From Gloeotrichia echinulata CP02 (GTDB taxonomy: Bacteria; Cyanobacteriota; Cyanobacteriia; Cyanobacteriales; Nostocaceae), in assembly GCA_038087035.1 (NCBI GenBank), contig CP051187.1:4903001-4967000 (forward strand): a stretch of 64,000 nt of DNA. Reading direction: 5' to 3'. Shown in pieces: positions 24,180 to 32,924 of the stretch. The first letter of the stretch is position 1. Every line of letters begins with the position of its first letter. Both the position numbers and the translations under genes were made by a program. The notes under the pieces are model-generated. The model saw only the letters and a list, made by a program, of their open reading frames with translations, was not told the DNA's origin and searched no databases.

Positions 24180-25022
24180 ATGCCTCTCTACAAACTTGAA
24201 GAATTTGACCATAACTACCGAGAAACCTTTGGTGGTGATGATGTTAAAGCTTTAGAACTCTATACCCAAGGTGAAGTGAGAATTGGCTCTGTCGCCGATG
24301 CTTTAGTTGACGAAAATGGACGTTTTCGGTATTTAGTTATCGATATTAGCTTAGATTCTGCAACTAAGAAAATATTACTGCCAATTGGTCTATCCCGGAT
24401 TAATTATTCTGCCAAACGTGTCTATGTTGATGCATTGAGCAAACAGCAAATTGAACGCTTACCTGAGTACAGAGAAGAAACGATAATCAATGACGAATAT
24501 GAAGAAAAAGTTCGCAACGTTTATCGTCCACCAACTGGCAATGTAACTTATGATCGCCATACATATACTTATCAGCAAGACCCGGATTTATACAACCTGA
24601 GTGACCAACATCATCAAACTTTTAGATTGTATGAAGAACGATTGATTGCGAATAAGAATCGCATCAAAACTGGAGAAGTAGTAGTTGGTAAGCACGTTGA
24701 AAGGGATACTGCACGGGTTTCAGTACCTATTCAAAAAGAGGGTGTTGTGATCGAACGAGTTCTACCTATAGCAGCAGGAACTGTAGTAGATCCCAATGAA
24801 CTGAAGTTCCACGAAGGCGAAGTAGCACACATAGAAGTATACGAAGAAAGACCCGACATTCATAAAGAAGCATTTGTGCGCGAAGAAATCCGAATCAAGA
24901 AAGTAGTAGACCATGAAACTTTTGAAACAGAACAAGTCGTGCGTCGAGAAGAGTTAGATATTGATACAAAAGGTGATTTGCATGTAAATCAAAGTGGCAA
25001 GACTCAAAATGAATCACGGTAA
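24180..25022 (+). CDS. PRC-barrel plus DUF2382 stress-type protein
   Basis: The 280-residue product has an N-terminal PRC-barrel-like domain (about residues 18-90; GSVADALVDENGRFRYLVIDI). After a linker comes a C-terminal DUF2382 domain (about 150-265; LYEERLIANKNRIKTGEV, VVIERV, REEIRIKKV, QVVRREELDI). Proteins of this architecture (YsnF/AvaK-like) are common in cyanobacteria and are linked to general stress, desiccation or nutrient stress. Their biochemical role is not known. A paralogue with the same layout follows at 25409 and a third DUF2382 gene at 26814, so this looks like a local duplication cluster. Confidence 0.85.
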   Translation: MPLYKLEEFDHNYRETFGGDDVKALELYTQGEVRIGSVADALVDENGRFRYLVIDISLDSATKKILLPIGLSRINYSAKRVYVDALSKQQIERLPEYREETIINDEYEEKVRNVYRPPTGNVTYDRHTYTYQQDPDLYNLSDQHHQTFRLYEERLIANKNRIKTGEVVVGKHVERDTARVSVPIQKEGVVIERVLPIAAGTVVDPNELKFHEGEVAHIEVYEERPDIHKEAFVREEIRIKKVVDHETFETEQVVRREELDIDTKGDLHVNQSGKTQNESR

Positions 25023-25049
25023 ATAATGAAAGGCAATAGTTAAGTTACG

Positions 25050-25074
25050 TAGGGTGGGCAATGCCCACCCTACA
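25050..25074. other. hairpin after the first DUF2382 gene
   Basis: GTAGGGTGGGC and its complement around AAT form a perfect stem 27 bases after the stop codon. It is a plausible but non-canonical terminator because it lacks a U-run. Confidence 0.45.
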
Positions 25075-25114
25075 AATATTGAGATTAAAAAAAATCATAT
25101 TTCTATATTCTATA

Positions 25115-25217
25115 TAGCGATTATCAGTTAAGTGAGGTACAAAATTGTATCACGCGGTGTAGGGGCACGGCAATGCCGTGCCCCTACGGGTGTACCTTAC
25201 TAGGGCGAGAAACGCTA
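25115..25217. mobile_element. 103-bp palindromic element (TAGC...GCTA)
   Basis: This is an intact copy with TA on both sides (25113-25114, 25218-25219), ends TAGCGATTATC and GCGAGAAACGCTA, and the GGCACGGCAATGCCGTGCC core. Its length equals that of the nested copy at 5560-5662. Confidence 0.75.
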
Positions 25218-25408
25218 TAGTGTTTGGGCTTATTTTATATGTATAAATTGAATAAAAAATATTTCTTTATTCTCAATAAGCACAAAAAATATATTTCTTA
25301 AGATGACGATTTATTGAGGTAATTCAGTCGGCAGAAAGAGTGAGAATATTGTCTTATTTTTTATATTGGCTATCAGGAGATTGCAGGAAAAATGTGAGGT
25401 AAAGTAGA

Positions 25409-26302
25409 ATGGTACTTCAGAAATTAGCAGATTTTGACCCCAACTACCGAGATGCTATTCAAGGTAAGGATATTAAGGGTCTGGGAGTCTATACAGAAAG
25501 CACGAATGAAAAAATTGGTACAGTTAGTGATGTTTTAGTTGATGAAGAAGGGCATTTTCGCTATTTAGTTGTTGACTTGGGCTTCTGGATTTTTGGTAAA
25601 AAAGTATTATTGCCAATTGGTCGTTCCCGCATTGATTATAATAGCAATCGCGTTTATGCCATTGGTATGACTAGACTGCAAGCCGAGGATTTACCTGAGT
25701 TTAGTGAACGTCAAAGCCTTGATTACGATTATGAAGAGAAGGTGCGCGGGGTATATCGCAATCCAAATTACTCTCAACAGACAATAGAAACATCAACACC
25801 TGTGGAAGCATCAGCCCCTTTGGGTACAAGTTATCAGCCGACAACTACACCCGCTTACAGCCGTGATACCTACACTTATCAACAAGAACCTTCTTTATAT
25901 GCACTCAATGAACAGGATCATCAAACTTTTAGATTGTATGAAGAACGCTTGATAGCAAGTAAAATTCGCCATAAAACTGGAGAAGTATCAGTTGGTAAGC
26001 ACGTTGAAACCGATACTGCAAGGCTAGCAGTACCTGTGGAAAAAGAGCGTGTGGTGATTGAGCGTGTAACGCCAACAAATGCAGGTGCTACAGTTCCTCC
26101 TGGTGAAGCTAGTTTCCTTGAAGGCGAAGTTGCTCGTGTGGAAGTCCACGAAGAAACTCCTGATATTCGCAAAGAAGCTTTTGTGCGGGAAGAAATCAGG
26201 GTGAAAAAAGTTGTGGAGCAAGAGACAGCTGAGGCTCAAGAAACTGTGCGTCGAGAAGAGTTAGATGTGAATCCTCATGGGTTCCCGGTTGAGGAACGCT
26301 AA
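25409..26302 (+). CDS. PRC-barrel plus DUF2382 stress-type protein (paralogue)
   Basis: The 297-residue protein is collinear with the 24180 gene. It has a PRC-barrel (about 18-95; GTVSDVLVDEEGHFRYLVVDL), a longer Thr/Pro/Ser linker (about 112-150) and DUF2382 (about 165-290; LYEERLIASKIRHKTGEV, VVIERVTP, REEIRVKKV, TVRREELDV). A GAGG ribosome site precedes the ATG. The two copies share long exact DNA words in the DUF2382 part, which points to recent duplication or gene conversion. The role is inferred as envelope or soluble stress protection, by family only. Confidence 0.85.
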   Translation: MVLQKLADFDPNYRDAIQGKDIKGLGVYTESTNEKIGTVSDVLVDEEGHFRYLVVDLGFWIFGKKVLLPIGRSRIDYNSNRVYAIGMTRLQAEDLPEFSERQSLDYDYEEKVRGVYRNPNYSQQTIETSTPVEASAPLGTSYQPTTTPAYSRDTYTYQQEPSLYALNEQDHQTFRLYEERLIASKIRHKTGEVSVGKHVETDTARLAVPVEKERVVIERVTPTNAGATVPPGEASFLEGEVARVEVHEETPDIRKEAFVREEIRVKKVVEQETAEAQETVRREELDVNPHGFPVEER

Positions 26303-26450
26303 TTAACCTCATCAGTACACAGTTATGAGTAATAAATCATAAATATAGGACTTATGCGAGTCCTGAAATAACTTTAAATCTCATAACTACAGGACTTACG
26401 CAACTGGCACATATATCTTCTGTCTTGGAGGTCAACCGATTTTGGATTTT

Positions 26451-26660
26451 GGATACTTCTCTACGAGAGGCTACGCCAACGACTTAAGAGCGGGACGCTG
26501 CGCGAACGCTCAGTACAAGTTTTGGATTTTGCATTGACCCCGACCACAAGGGGAAAACAATTTTGGATACTTCTCTACGTTCGCGTAGCGTGTCGTAGAC
26601 AGAGGCTACGCCAACGACTTAAGAGCGGGACGCTACGCGAACGCTCAGTACAAGTTTTGA
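26451..26660. repeat. duplicated GC-rich palindromic repeat
   Basis: Two near-copies (about 26451-26524 and 26567-26653) of a block containing GAGGCTACGCCAACGACTTA and GCGAACGCTCAGTACAAG are separated by a 'ttttggatt' spacer. Self-complementary parts (CGTAGCGT and variants) let each fold. A 'ccgaccacaagg' motif beside it recurs at 39390. No gene is supported in 26303-26813. Confidence 0.7.
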
Positions 26661-26712
26661 ATTTTGGATTAAATCTAAAATCTAAAATTCTGCGGAGCCT
26701 GTAAGGTACTGA

Positions 26713-26807
26713 TACAGCAATTTTCATTTCTTTGAACCACAGATCCTTGTAGGGGCGCAACGCCTTGCGCCCCTACCACGTGGTCTATTTACCTCAAAAT
26801 CATTGTA
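26713..26807. mobile_element. 95-bp palindromic element
   Basis: The ends are TACAGCAATTTTCA and TCAAAATCATTGTA, with the GGGGCGCAACGCCTTGCGCCCC core. Other 95-bp copies are at 43591-43685 and 63793-63887. It ends six bases before the GTG start of the next gene, so it provides that gene's immediate leader. Confidence 0.75.
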
Positions 26808-26813
26808 ATAGAC

Positions 26814-27362
26814 GTGGAAAAAATCTCAGAAAATTCTGCTACGCCCGAAGCTAATCATCAAATTACAAATGACTCTGTAGAAATAGCCAGATTAGAAAAA
26901 GTTGGGGACGAAAAAATTATTCGGTTACTAGAAGAGCGATTAGTTGTTAACAGGAATCCGCAAAAAATATTTGATGTCATTGTTCGCAAAAAAATCGAAA
27001 CTCGGATGGTACAAGTTCCTGTTCGGCGAGAGAAACTAATCGTCGAACAAGTCAGCCCAGAACACAAACAACTAGCAGAAATTGATTTAAGTGAAGGAGA
27101 ATTTTCCAGTGTTGATTTAATTAGCGATGAAATATATGAATTTGCCAATTTGGATGGTAGCTTAACGGTGAGTGGGTTGTTTCGCTCACCCAAAATTGCT
27201 AGTTTATTTTTGAATGCGATTTCCCTCGAAAGAAATCACGGCTGTCAGCAGGTGCGCGTGTCAATTGTTGTCGAAAATGAAGCCGAGCAAAAAAAATATC
27301 AGGAATGGTTTGACCGTTGTTCTAAAGGTCAAGAACCAAAGCCTGAAAAATCAGAAAAATAA
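26814..27362 (+). CDS. DUF2382 domain protein
   Basis: The 182-residue protein starts with GTG and has a single diverged DUF2382 region (about residues 38-85; RLLEERLVVNRNPQKIFDV, VRREKLIVEQVSP). A more acidic alpha/beta segment follows (about 90-165) that I do not recognise. It lacks the PRC-barrel of its two upstream relatives. The start codon is only six bases from a mobile 95-bp element, so the native upstream region, and possibly a longer N-terminus, may have been replaced. The function is unknown and probably stress-related by association. Confidence 0.75.
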   Translation: MEKISENSATPEANHQITNDSVEIARLEKVGDEKIIRLLEERLVVNRNPQKIFDVIVRKKIETRMVQVPVRREKLIVEQVSPEHKQLAEIDLSEGEFSSVDLISDEIYEFANLDGSLTVSGLFRSPKIASLFLNAISLERNHGCQQVRVSIVVENEAEQKKYQEWFDRCSKGQEPKPEKSEK

Positions 27363-27451
27363 ACCGTTTATAGTACCGCCTTAGCGCCTAAGTTCGTCAT
27401 CCTAATTGTAGGAACGAAATTCAACTGGGATCAACGAGCAAATTAAAATTC

Positions 27452-28636
27452 TCAGTTCTTAAATTGGGGTGTAAATTTTTGGCGCCTAGTCATTGCCCAA
27501 AATAACACTACAAACGTCAGCACCCCAGCTAAATATAACGGATAACCATAGGTTCTGGGATTAGATTGATGAATTATCATTCCTGCAATCACAGGACCTA
27601 TTCCATTAGAAATACTTAAATAAGATGCGTTCAAGCCCATTGCTGTTCCTTGTTCTTGTGGTTGCGTATTTAGAGAAATCAGCGTGTTAATCATCGGCTG
27701 AATTAGAGAATTGAACAATGAGAATAATAGACTAACTACCACAAAATAAACAATGTTGGGAAAAACTGGCATTAAAGTAAACGACAGACTGCGGATAAAT
27801 ATACTAAAAAATAATATATTTACTATATTAAATCTATGTTTGAGAATAGAAATTCCCCAAGTCTGCATAATCACAGCTAATATTCCAAAAGCCAGAAACA
27901 ATAGTGTTAAAGCACTATTGTTCTGCTTTAAAATATTAATAAAATATGGTTGAAAGGCATAGGTAAATATCGTAAAAGTTGTCCCAATACAAAAGTTGAT
28001 GATTAGCAGAATACCAACTCTAGGCATGAACAGACCTGTGACTAAATTTTCTAAACCCAAATCGAAGATATTGTGTTTATTCTCAATCTTGTTTTCGAGG
28101 GTTTCTGGTAAAAAGAAAATTGTCATCAACAGGGCTACAAATGCAACCGCACCTGAAACCAAAAACCCTGCACCCAAAGAAATCTGCTGCGCCAGCAAAC
28201 TGATGGCTGGTCCTAATACAAAACCTAACCCCTGAGCGGCTCCATAAAAACCAAACCCCTGAGCGCGGTTTTTGGGACTGGTGATATCAGAAACAATCGC
28301 CTGAGCAACAGACATATTTCCGCCGGTGATCCCATCCAAAAGTCGAGCCACAAACAGAATGAGTCCTGTGGTCGCAGTTCCAGCTATCAAGTTAGCAATC
28401 ACAGTCCCTGCTAAACTGATAATCAGTAAAGGTTTTCTACCAAAGCGATCAGACAGTTTACCAATGACGGGAGTCGCAAAAAACTGCGCTATCGAGTAAA
28501 TTGAAAATAACAAACTAGTCTCGAAATCGCTGAGTCCAAATTGTTTGCCATAAAGATAGATAATGGGAATTAAAATTGTAAAACTCAGGGAATTAATGAA
28601 CGCAATTAAAGCAGTAATCCAAAAATTTCGATTCAT
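27452..28636 (-). CDS. MFS drug/metabolite efflux transporter (TetA-like)
   Basis: The 394-residue protein has 12 predicted membrane helices. The canonical MFS motif A, GKLSDRFGRKPLL, lies at about residues 59-71, and the motif C-like GFVLGPAISLL sits in TM5 (about 136-146). This fits the DHA1 (drug:H+ antiporter) group. The short ATG-proximal region leads straight into TM1. It is divergent from the Kir channel gene (118-bp gap). The substrate is unknown. Confidence 0.88.
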   Translation of the reverse strand: MNRNFWITALIAFINSLSFTILIPIIYLYGKQFGLSDFETSLLFSIYSIAQFFATPVIGKLSDRFGRKPLLIISLAGTVIANLIAGTATTGLILFVARLLDGITGGNMSVAQAIVSDITSPKNRAQGFGFYGAAQGLGFVLGPAISLLAQQISLGAGFLVSGAVAFVALLMTIFFLPETLENKIENKHNIFDLGLENLVTGLFMPRVGILLIINFCIGTTFTIFTYAFQPYFINILKQNNSALTLLFLAFGILAVIMQTWGISILKHRFNIVNILFFSIFIRSLSFTLMPVFPNIVYFVVVSLLFSLFNSLIQPMINTLISLNTQPQEQGTAMGLNASYLSISNGIGPVIAGMIIHQSNPRTYGYPLYLAGVLTFVVLFWAMTRRQKFTPQFKN

Positions 28637-28754
28637 AAACGATGAATTACACCAGTTTGTTGCTATTTAACTGTACTTATTTTTAAAATACTGACAGTAG
28701 AAGCATTGTAAACCTAGTTATGTTAACGAATTATAGTGATTTTGGCTACTTCCA

Positions 28755-29669
28755 ATGAGATTTCGACTGAGGAGACCTTCGCGAAAGCAACCACAGCGTC
28801 TACTTCCACGAGTTCATATCAAGATTCAGGACGGACAGTTTCAGATTATGGGTATGGGCGCTTGGTACTCCTACTGGCGTGACCCTTACCATTTGCTACT
28901 GACGATTCCCTGGCCAGGCTTTTTGGTGCTGATTGCTCTGATGTATTTGGCTACTAATACAATTTTTGCTCTAGCTTACCAGGCTGGCGGAGATTGTGTT
29001 ACAAATGCGCGACCTGGTTCTTTTTTAGATCTGTTCTTTTTTAGTGTGCAAACCTTGGCATCCATCGGCTACGGTGCGATGTATCCTAAAACAACTTACG
29101 CTAATATTATTGTTACCATTGAAGCAATGGCAGGTCTGATGGCAATTGCTGTCATGACGGGACTCGCATTTGCCCGATTCTCGCGACCTACTGCCCGTGT
29201 GCTGTTTAGTAATGTCGCTATTATTACACCTCACGAGGGAAGGCCCACGCTGATGTTTCGCACTGCTAACCAACGCCGCAATTTGATTTTAGAAGCGCAG
29301 ATGCGGCTCTACTTGATGCGCGATGACGTTACCGCAGAAGGACAATTGTTACGTCGGATCTACGATCTGCAACTGGTGAGGAACCAGTCACCCGGTTTCG
29401 CGTTAAGTTGGCTAGCGATACATGTAATTGATGAATCCAGTCCTCTCTATGGAATGACAGCAGAATCACTCATCCAGACAAATACTACTATTGTTGTCTC
29501 CTTGAGTGGTATTGATGAAACAGTGTCCCAGGTCGTCCATGCCCACCATACTTACGGCTTTAGTCAAATATTATGGAATTATCGGTTTGTCGATATTATA
29601 CACCACCCATCTGATGGGCATCGCTACATCGACTATAGCCACTTTCACGATGTCTTACCTTTGGACTAG
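28755..29669 (+). CDS. inward-rectifier (Kir-type) potassium channel
   Basis: The 304-residue protein has the KirBac architecture. A basic N-terminus and amphipathic slide helix (about residues 20-45) are followed by TM1 (about 50-75), a pore helix with the selectivity filter TLASIGYGAMYP (about 97-108), TM2 (about 115-138), and a C-terminal immunoglobulin-like cytoplasmic domain (about 150-300; RTANQRRN, ESSPLYGMT). The GYG filter indicates K+ selectivity. The sequence has the usual length and no lesions. In bacteria such channels likely set membrane potential or K+ balance. Confidence 0.92.
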   Translation: MRFRLRRPSRKQPQRLLPRVHIKIQDGQFQIMGMGAWYSYWRDPYHLLLTIPWPGFLVLIALMYLATNTIFALAYQAGGDCVTNARPGSFLDLFFFSVQTLASIGYGAMYPKTTYANIIVTIEAMAGLMAIAVMTGLAFARFSRPTARVLFSNVAIITPHEGRPTLMFRTANQRRNLILEAQMRLYLMRDDVTAEGQLLRRIYDLQLVRNQSPGFALSWLAIHVIDESSPLYGMTAESLIQTNTTIVVSLSGIDETVSQVVHAHHTYGFSQILWNYRFVDIIHHPSDGHRYIDYSHFHDVLPLD

Positions 29670-29814
29670 GGACTGGGGACACTTCGGCAAGCTCAGTGCA
29701 TCGCTGGGGACTGGGGACTGGGGACTAGGGCGTGTTTTCAAAGTCTCATATAATACTACAAAAACGCTGATACATATAGATTTCGCGTAGGGGCACGGCA
29801 ATGCCGTGCCCCTA
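29668..29814. repeat. GGGGACT array and palindrome
   Basis: Heptamer GGGGACT units start at the stop codon of the channel gene and include the 'cacttcggcaagctcagtgc' motif shared with 4330 and 55550. A GTAGGGGCACGGCAATGCC palindrome lies at 29787-29814. Confidence 0.7.
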
Positions 29815-29877
29815 CAGCTGGTATCATATCGTGTGGATTTAGAGGTATCTAAAAATTTATCCGGCTAAACAAATAGT

Positions 29878-30073
29878 GGCTCTTGCGTGTATAGCGTGCT
29901 TAATTATTAATGAAAGTCGATTAAATTGCTTTAATAACAAGGCTTATAGGCGTTTATAATTTGATTTTTAGTAACAGTAGCTCAAATACAAAAAATAATG
30001 GCTTTTATCGGAGCCAGGCAAGGGTTTCAAACTTATTTTTTAACAAATTCAGCACGCTAAGTACGGAAGAGCC
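29878..30073. mobile_element. 196-bp mini-element with ISL3-type termini
   Basis: This is an inverted near-copy of 12695-12890 with ends GGCTCTTGCGTGTATAGCGT and GGCTCTTCCGTACTTAGCGT (complement). No 8-bp duplication flanks it. An AT dinucleotide run (about 30180-30195) lies between it and the next gene. Confidence 0.75.
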
Positions 30074-30264
30074 GTACATCTTGGTGCTGGTTGTGGTGGG
30101 ATTTATTTTCTTCTTGTTGTTGATTGAGGACGACAATAGAACAAGCGTAGGAAAAGGACATAGGATACACTTTGACATCTATATATATATATATAATTAT
30201 CGCGCTGCTGATATTTTACGGCTGAAAAATTTGCTAGCAATAATTTTAGCTCTAGCGCCAAGTT

Positions 30265-31938
30265 ATGAAAAAACTGCTGAGATACCTGAGTTTAGGACTC
30301 CTATCTACGATTTTGACCGCAACTCCTGGATTGGGGGCTGAACGCATTAGCTTTTTTTACCCTCCCTTTGGCGAATTTTCCTTATCTACCGATTCTTTGG
30401 AAATCTTTGCTAAAGAAGGTAAAATCAATGATGAATTAGCATTTTATGCTGATCGTGCTACTCCTCAACAACTGGCTCAACTCCGGGATCTGCTGCAACA
30501 GCGCTTCCAGGTAACACCTACTCTAGTATCTCAATTTACCTATTCACCTTTAGGTGAGGAGGTGGTGCGACGCCTGGGAGAATTGATTTTGACTGATTCG
30601 CGCCAGAACGGTTTCTATGCTATACGTGGCGCATTGATTGTAGCGGCTGCTGATCCCCAAGGTTTAACGGTGTTAAATTTTTTGCGTCGGTTTCCCAGTC
30701 AGAGTCTGCGGCTGAATTTCTCAGCAGGGCTACAAATTGTCAAAAATTTGTCAGATTTGCTCAAAACCAGGGATGCAGTTGTTGGCTTGATTCAACAACA
30801 GGCGAGCGCACAAGCAGCTAATGCAAATGTTGACTTCTCCCAAAAGGTAGATTTACGTCAGCCGGGAATATTTAGCCCGCAGAAAATCAGCTTTACTCTC
30901 GATGACCGATCCCGCGATCGCAGTTTACCTGTGGATGTCTATTTACCGCAAGTAGCAGCGAAAACCAGTCAAAACTCTCCGGTGCCGCCCTTTCCCTTAA
31001 TTGTAATTTCTCATGGCATCGCCTCAGACCGCTATGCTTTTGTTTACCTTGCAAATCATTTAGCATCCTATGGTTTTGCTGTTGTTGTGCTGGAACATCC
31101 TGGTAGTAATGCTAAACGCTTTCAGCAATATTTTGCAGGTTTGGCTGGGTCGCCAGAACCAATGGAATTTATCAATCGACCAATGGATGTGAAGTATGTA
31201 CTCGATGAACTCGAGCGTCTAGACAAGTCCAATCCTGACCTCAAAGGGAAACTCAATTTCCAACAAGTCGCGGCGATTGGTCATTCTTATGGTGGTTATA
31301 CTGTTTTGGCCTTGGCGGGAGCAAAGATTAACTTTGAGAAGATTTATCGCGATTGTAATCCCAATCGATCCTTGAATGTGTCGGTTCTGTTGCAGTGTGG
31401 CGCTAATGATTTACCAAGAAAAGATTATCAGCTACAGGACGATCGCATTAAGGCGATCATTGCTATTAATCCTATTGACAGTACGATCTTCGGCGAAAGC
31501 GGCCTGCGTCAAATTCAAGTCCCGACAATGCTAGTAGCAGCTAGTCAAGATATTTTCGCCCCGTCAGTACCTGAACAGATTCAGCCGTTCACTTGGCTTT
31601 CTAGCCCCAACAAGTATCTAGTTTTACTCGAAAACGCTACCCACTTTACGGCCATTGCGGAACCAACTCCAGAGAATGATGTCTTACCTGTACCAGGCGC
31701 TTTGCTTGGGCCTGTGCGGACTGCTGGTTATTCCTATCTCCAAGCGTTGAGTGTAGCTTTCTTGCAAACCCATCTGCTCAATCGCCCCGAATACCGCCCC
31801 TATTTACAGCCATCTTATGCCAAATATATTAGTCAAGAGCCGCTCAATCTCAGTCTTTTGCAATCTTTAACGCCAGATCAGTTGACTCAAGTATTAAATG
31901 GATCGACTCCACAATCAGCCGCTCCAGCCTCACCTTAA
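30265..31938 (+). CDS. secreted alpha/beta hydrolase (DUF1400 type)
   Basis: The 557-residue protein has a signal peptide (MKKLLRYLSLGLLSTILTA). A cyanobacterial DUF1400-like N-terminal domain follows (about residues 30-150; FYPPFGEFSLS, then helical). The rest is an alpha/beta-hydrolase domain related to PAF acetylhydrolase-like or dienelactone-hydrolase-like esterases. The nucleophile elbow is GHSYGG (about 338-343). VISHG (about 249-253) forms the oxyanion region, and the terminal histidine is in ENATHFTA (about 463-470). A lipid or ester hydrolase in the periplasm is likely; the substrate is not known. It is a single-gene unit behind a mini-element. Confidence 0.85.
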   Translation: MKKLLRYLSLGLLSTILTATPGLGAERISFFYPPFGEFSLSTDSLEIFAKEGKINDELAFYADRATPQQLAQLRDLLQQRFQVTPTLVSQFTYSPLGEEVVRRLGELILTDSRQNGFYAIRGALIVAAADPQGLTVLNFLRRFPSQSLRLNFSAGLQIVKNLSDLLKTRDAVVGLIQQQASAQAANANVDFSQKVDLRQPGIFSPQKISFTLDDRSRDRSLPVDVYLPQVAAKTSQNSPVPPFPLIVISHGIASDRYAFVYLANHLASYGFAVVVLEHPGSNAKRFQQYFAGLAGSPEPMEFINRPMDVKYVLDELERLDKSNPDLKGKLNFQQVAAIGHSYGGYTVLALAGAKINFEKIYRDCNPNRSLNVSVLLQCGANDLPRKDYQLQDDRIKAIIAINPIDSTIFGESGLRQIQVPTMLVAASQDIFAPSVPEQIQPFTWLSSPNKYLVLLENATHFTAIAEPTPENDVLPVPGALLGPVRTAGYSYLQALSVAFLQTHLLNRPEYRPYLQPSYAKYISQEPLNLSLLQSLTPDQLTQVLNGSTPQSAAPASP

Positions 31939-32026
31939 TGTGAGTTAGGGACTGACAATTAAAAAAATATCCAATTTGTAGGGTGCGTCAGAAGCGAGTA
32001 AGTTAAGATACAGCCTTTGCCCTGAC

Positions 32027-32277
32027 TGGTTAAGAGCCTCTAGACTCTTAACCCATTCTGGGAGCAATACTGCGTAGGTTTTGGAATTTCTTGGTTGAGG
32101 CAAGCTCTTGGAGCAGGGGGAGAAATGGAGGCTGGCGTTGAGTTTTGCCTCCCCTGCCTCCCCTGCTTCCCCTGCTTATCCGAGCAGTATTGATTCTGGG
32201 AGGCTCCGCCTCCAGTAGCTTGACAAAAGGCAGAGCCTATGAGATCACATTCCCAGCTATGAGGCTGGGAACGAGAC
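32027..32277. repeat. dispersed palindromic repeat, second interrupted copy
   Basis: This is the inverted counterpart of 38-270. It shares the TTAAGAGCCTCTAGACTCTTAA hairpin (with one mismatch), GAGGCTCCGCCTCCAGTAGC and the GAGGCTGGGAACGAG end. It is split by a mini-element at 32065-32192, at a different place from the first copy. Confidence 0.7.
32065..32192. mobile_element. 128-bp mini-element with 10-bp target duplication
   Basis: The ends are CAATACTGC and GCAGTATTG, and the 10-mer ATTCTGGGAG flanks both sides (32055-32064 and 32193-32202). The interior contains 'ctgcctcccctgcttcccct' direct repeats. It shares termini and duplication length with 57-182 and 5707-5799. Confidence 0.8.
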
Positions 32278-32924
32278 GAAAACGCAAACATAATCACGAA
32301 TTGACTACAGGGATCAATGTATTTCTGCGAAAAATTGGTTTGGTGAGTGTTTGCACATTAAATCGCAAATATACTTACAAAAAATCCTATATAAAGTGTG
32401 AAAGATTATATTTTACCTAAGTGTCAAAGTTCTGATGAAAACAGTGGAAATTTGACAAACCTGGTGTTTCTCTAGGGTAAATGGCAGCTAGTTATGCCAA
32501 ATGTCAAGGGATTTCCATATTTGACTAGTAGTATTCATAAAAACTTATATAAAAATATTTCGGATATATATAATATTATAAACAAGTATTAAGAAATACT
32601 TATTAAAAAAGATTGCGAGAACTTGATTTAATTGTTAACGTGTGTATGGCAACGATAAGATGAACGCTCAGATTGAGGAGATGTAATAAGTTATGAGCTA
32701 TATCGATTCAGCCAATTGTGGGAAATGTTGATTTTTGGGTAGTAAATGACAGATTTATGCGGTTTTCTAGACTAATGAAGAGGAATTGCACATTAGCCCA
32801 GAAGTATGACTTGGCAACAGGCTTAAGATGATTTTGATTTTAGTTGGGATTGATGATTTGTCTGACGCTGTGCAGGGATGTGACAGAGAGCGCAGTAAGA
32901 CTAAGATTTTGGAGGTAAAAACCA
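32278..32924. other. AT-rich intergenic region
   Basis: About 650 bp without a supported gene. The stretch 32530-32620 is very AT-rich. The ribosome site GGAGGT just before 32925 belongs to the dehydrogenase gene. No riboswitch or known operator was recognised. Confidence 0.4.
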
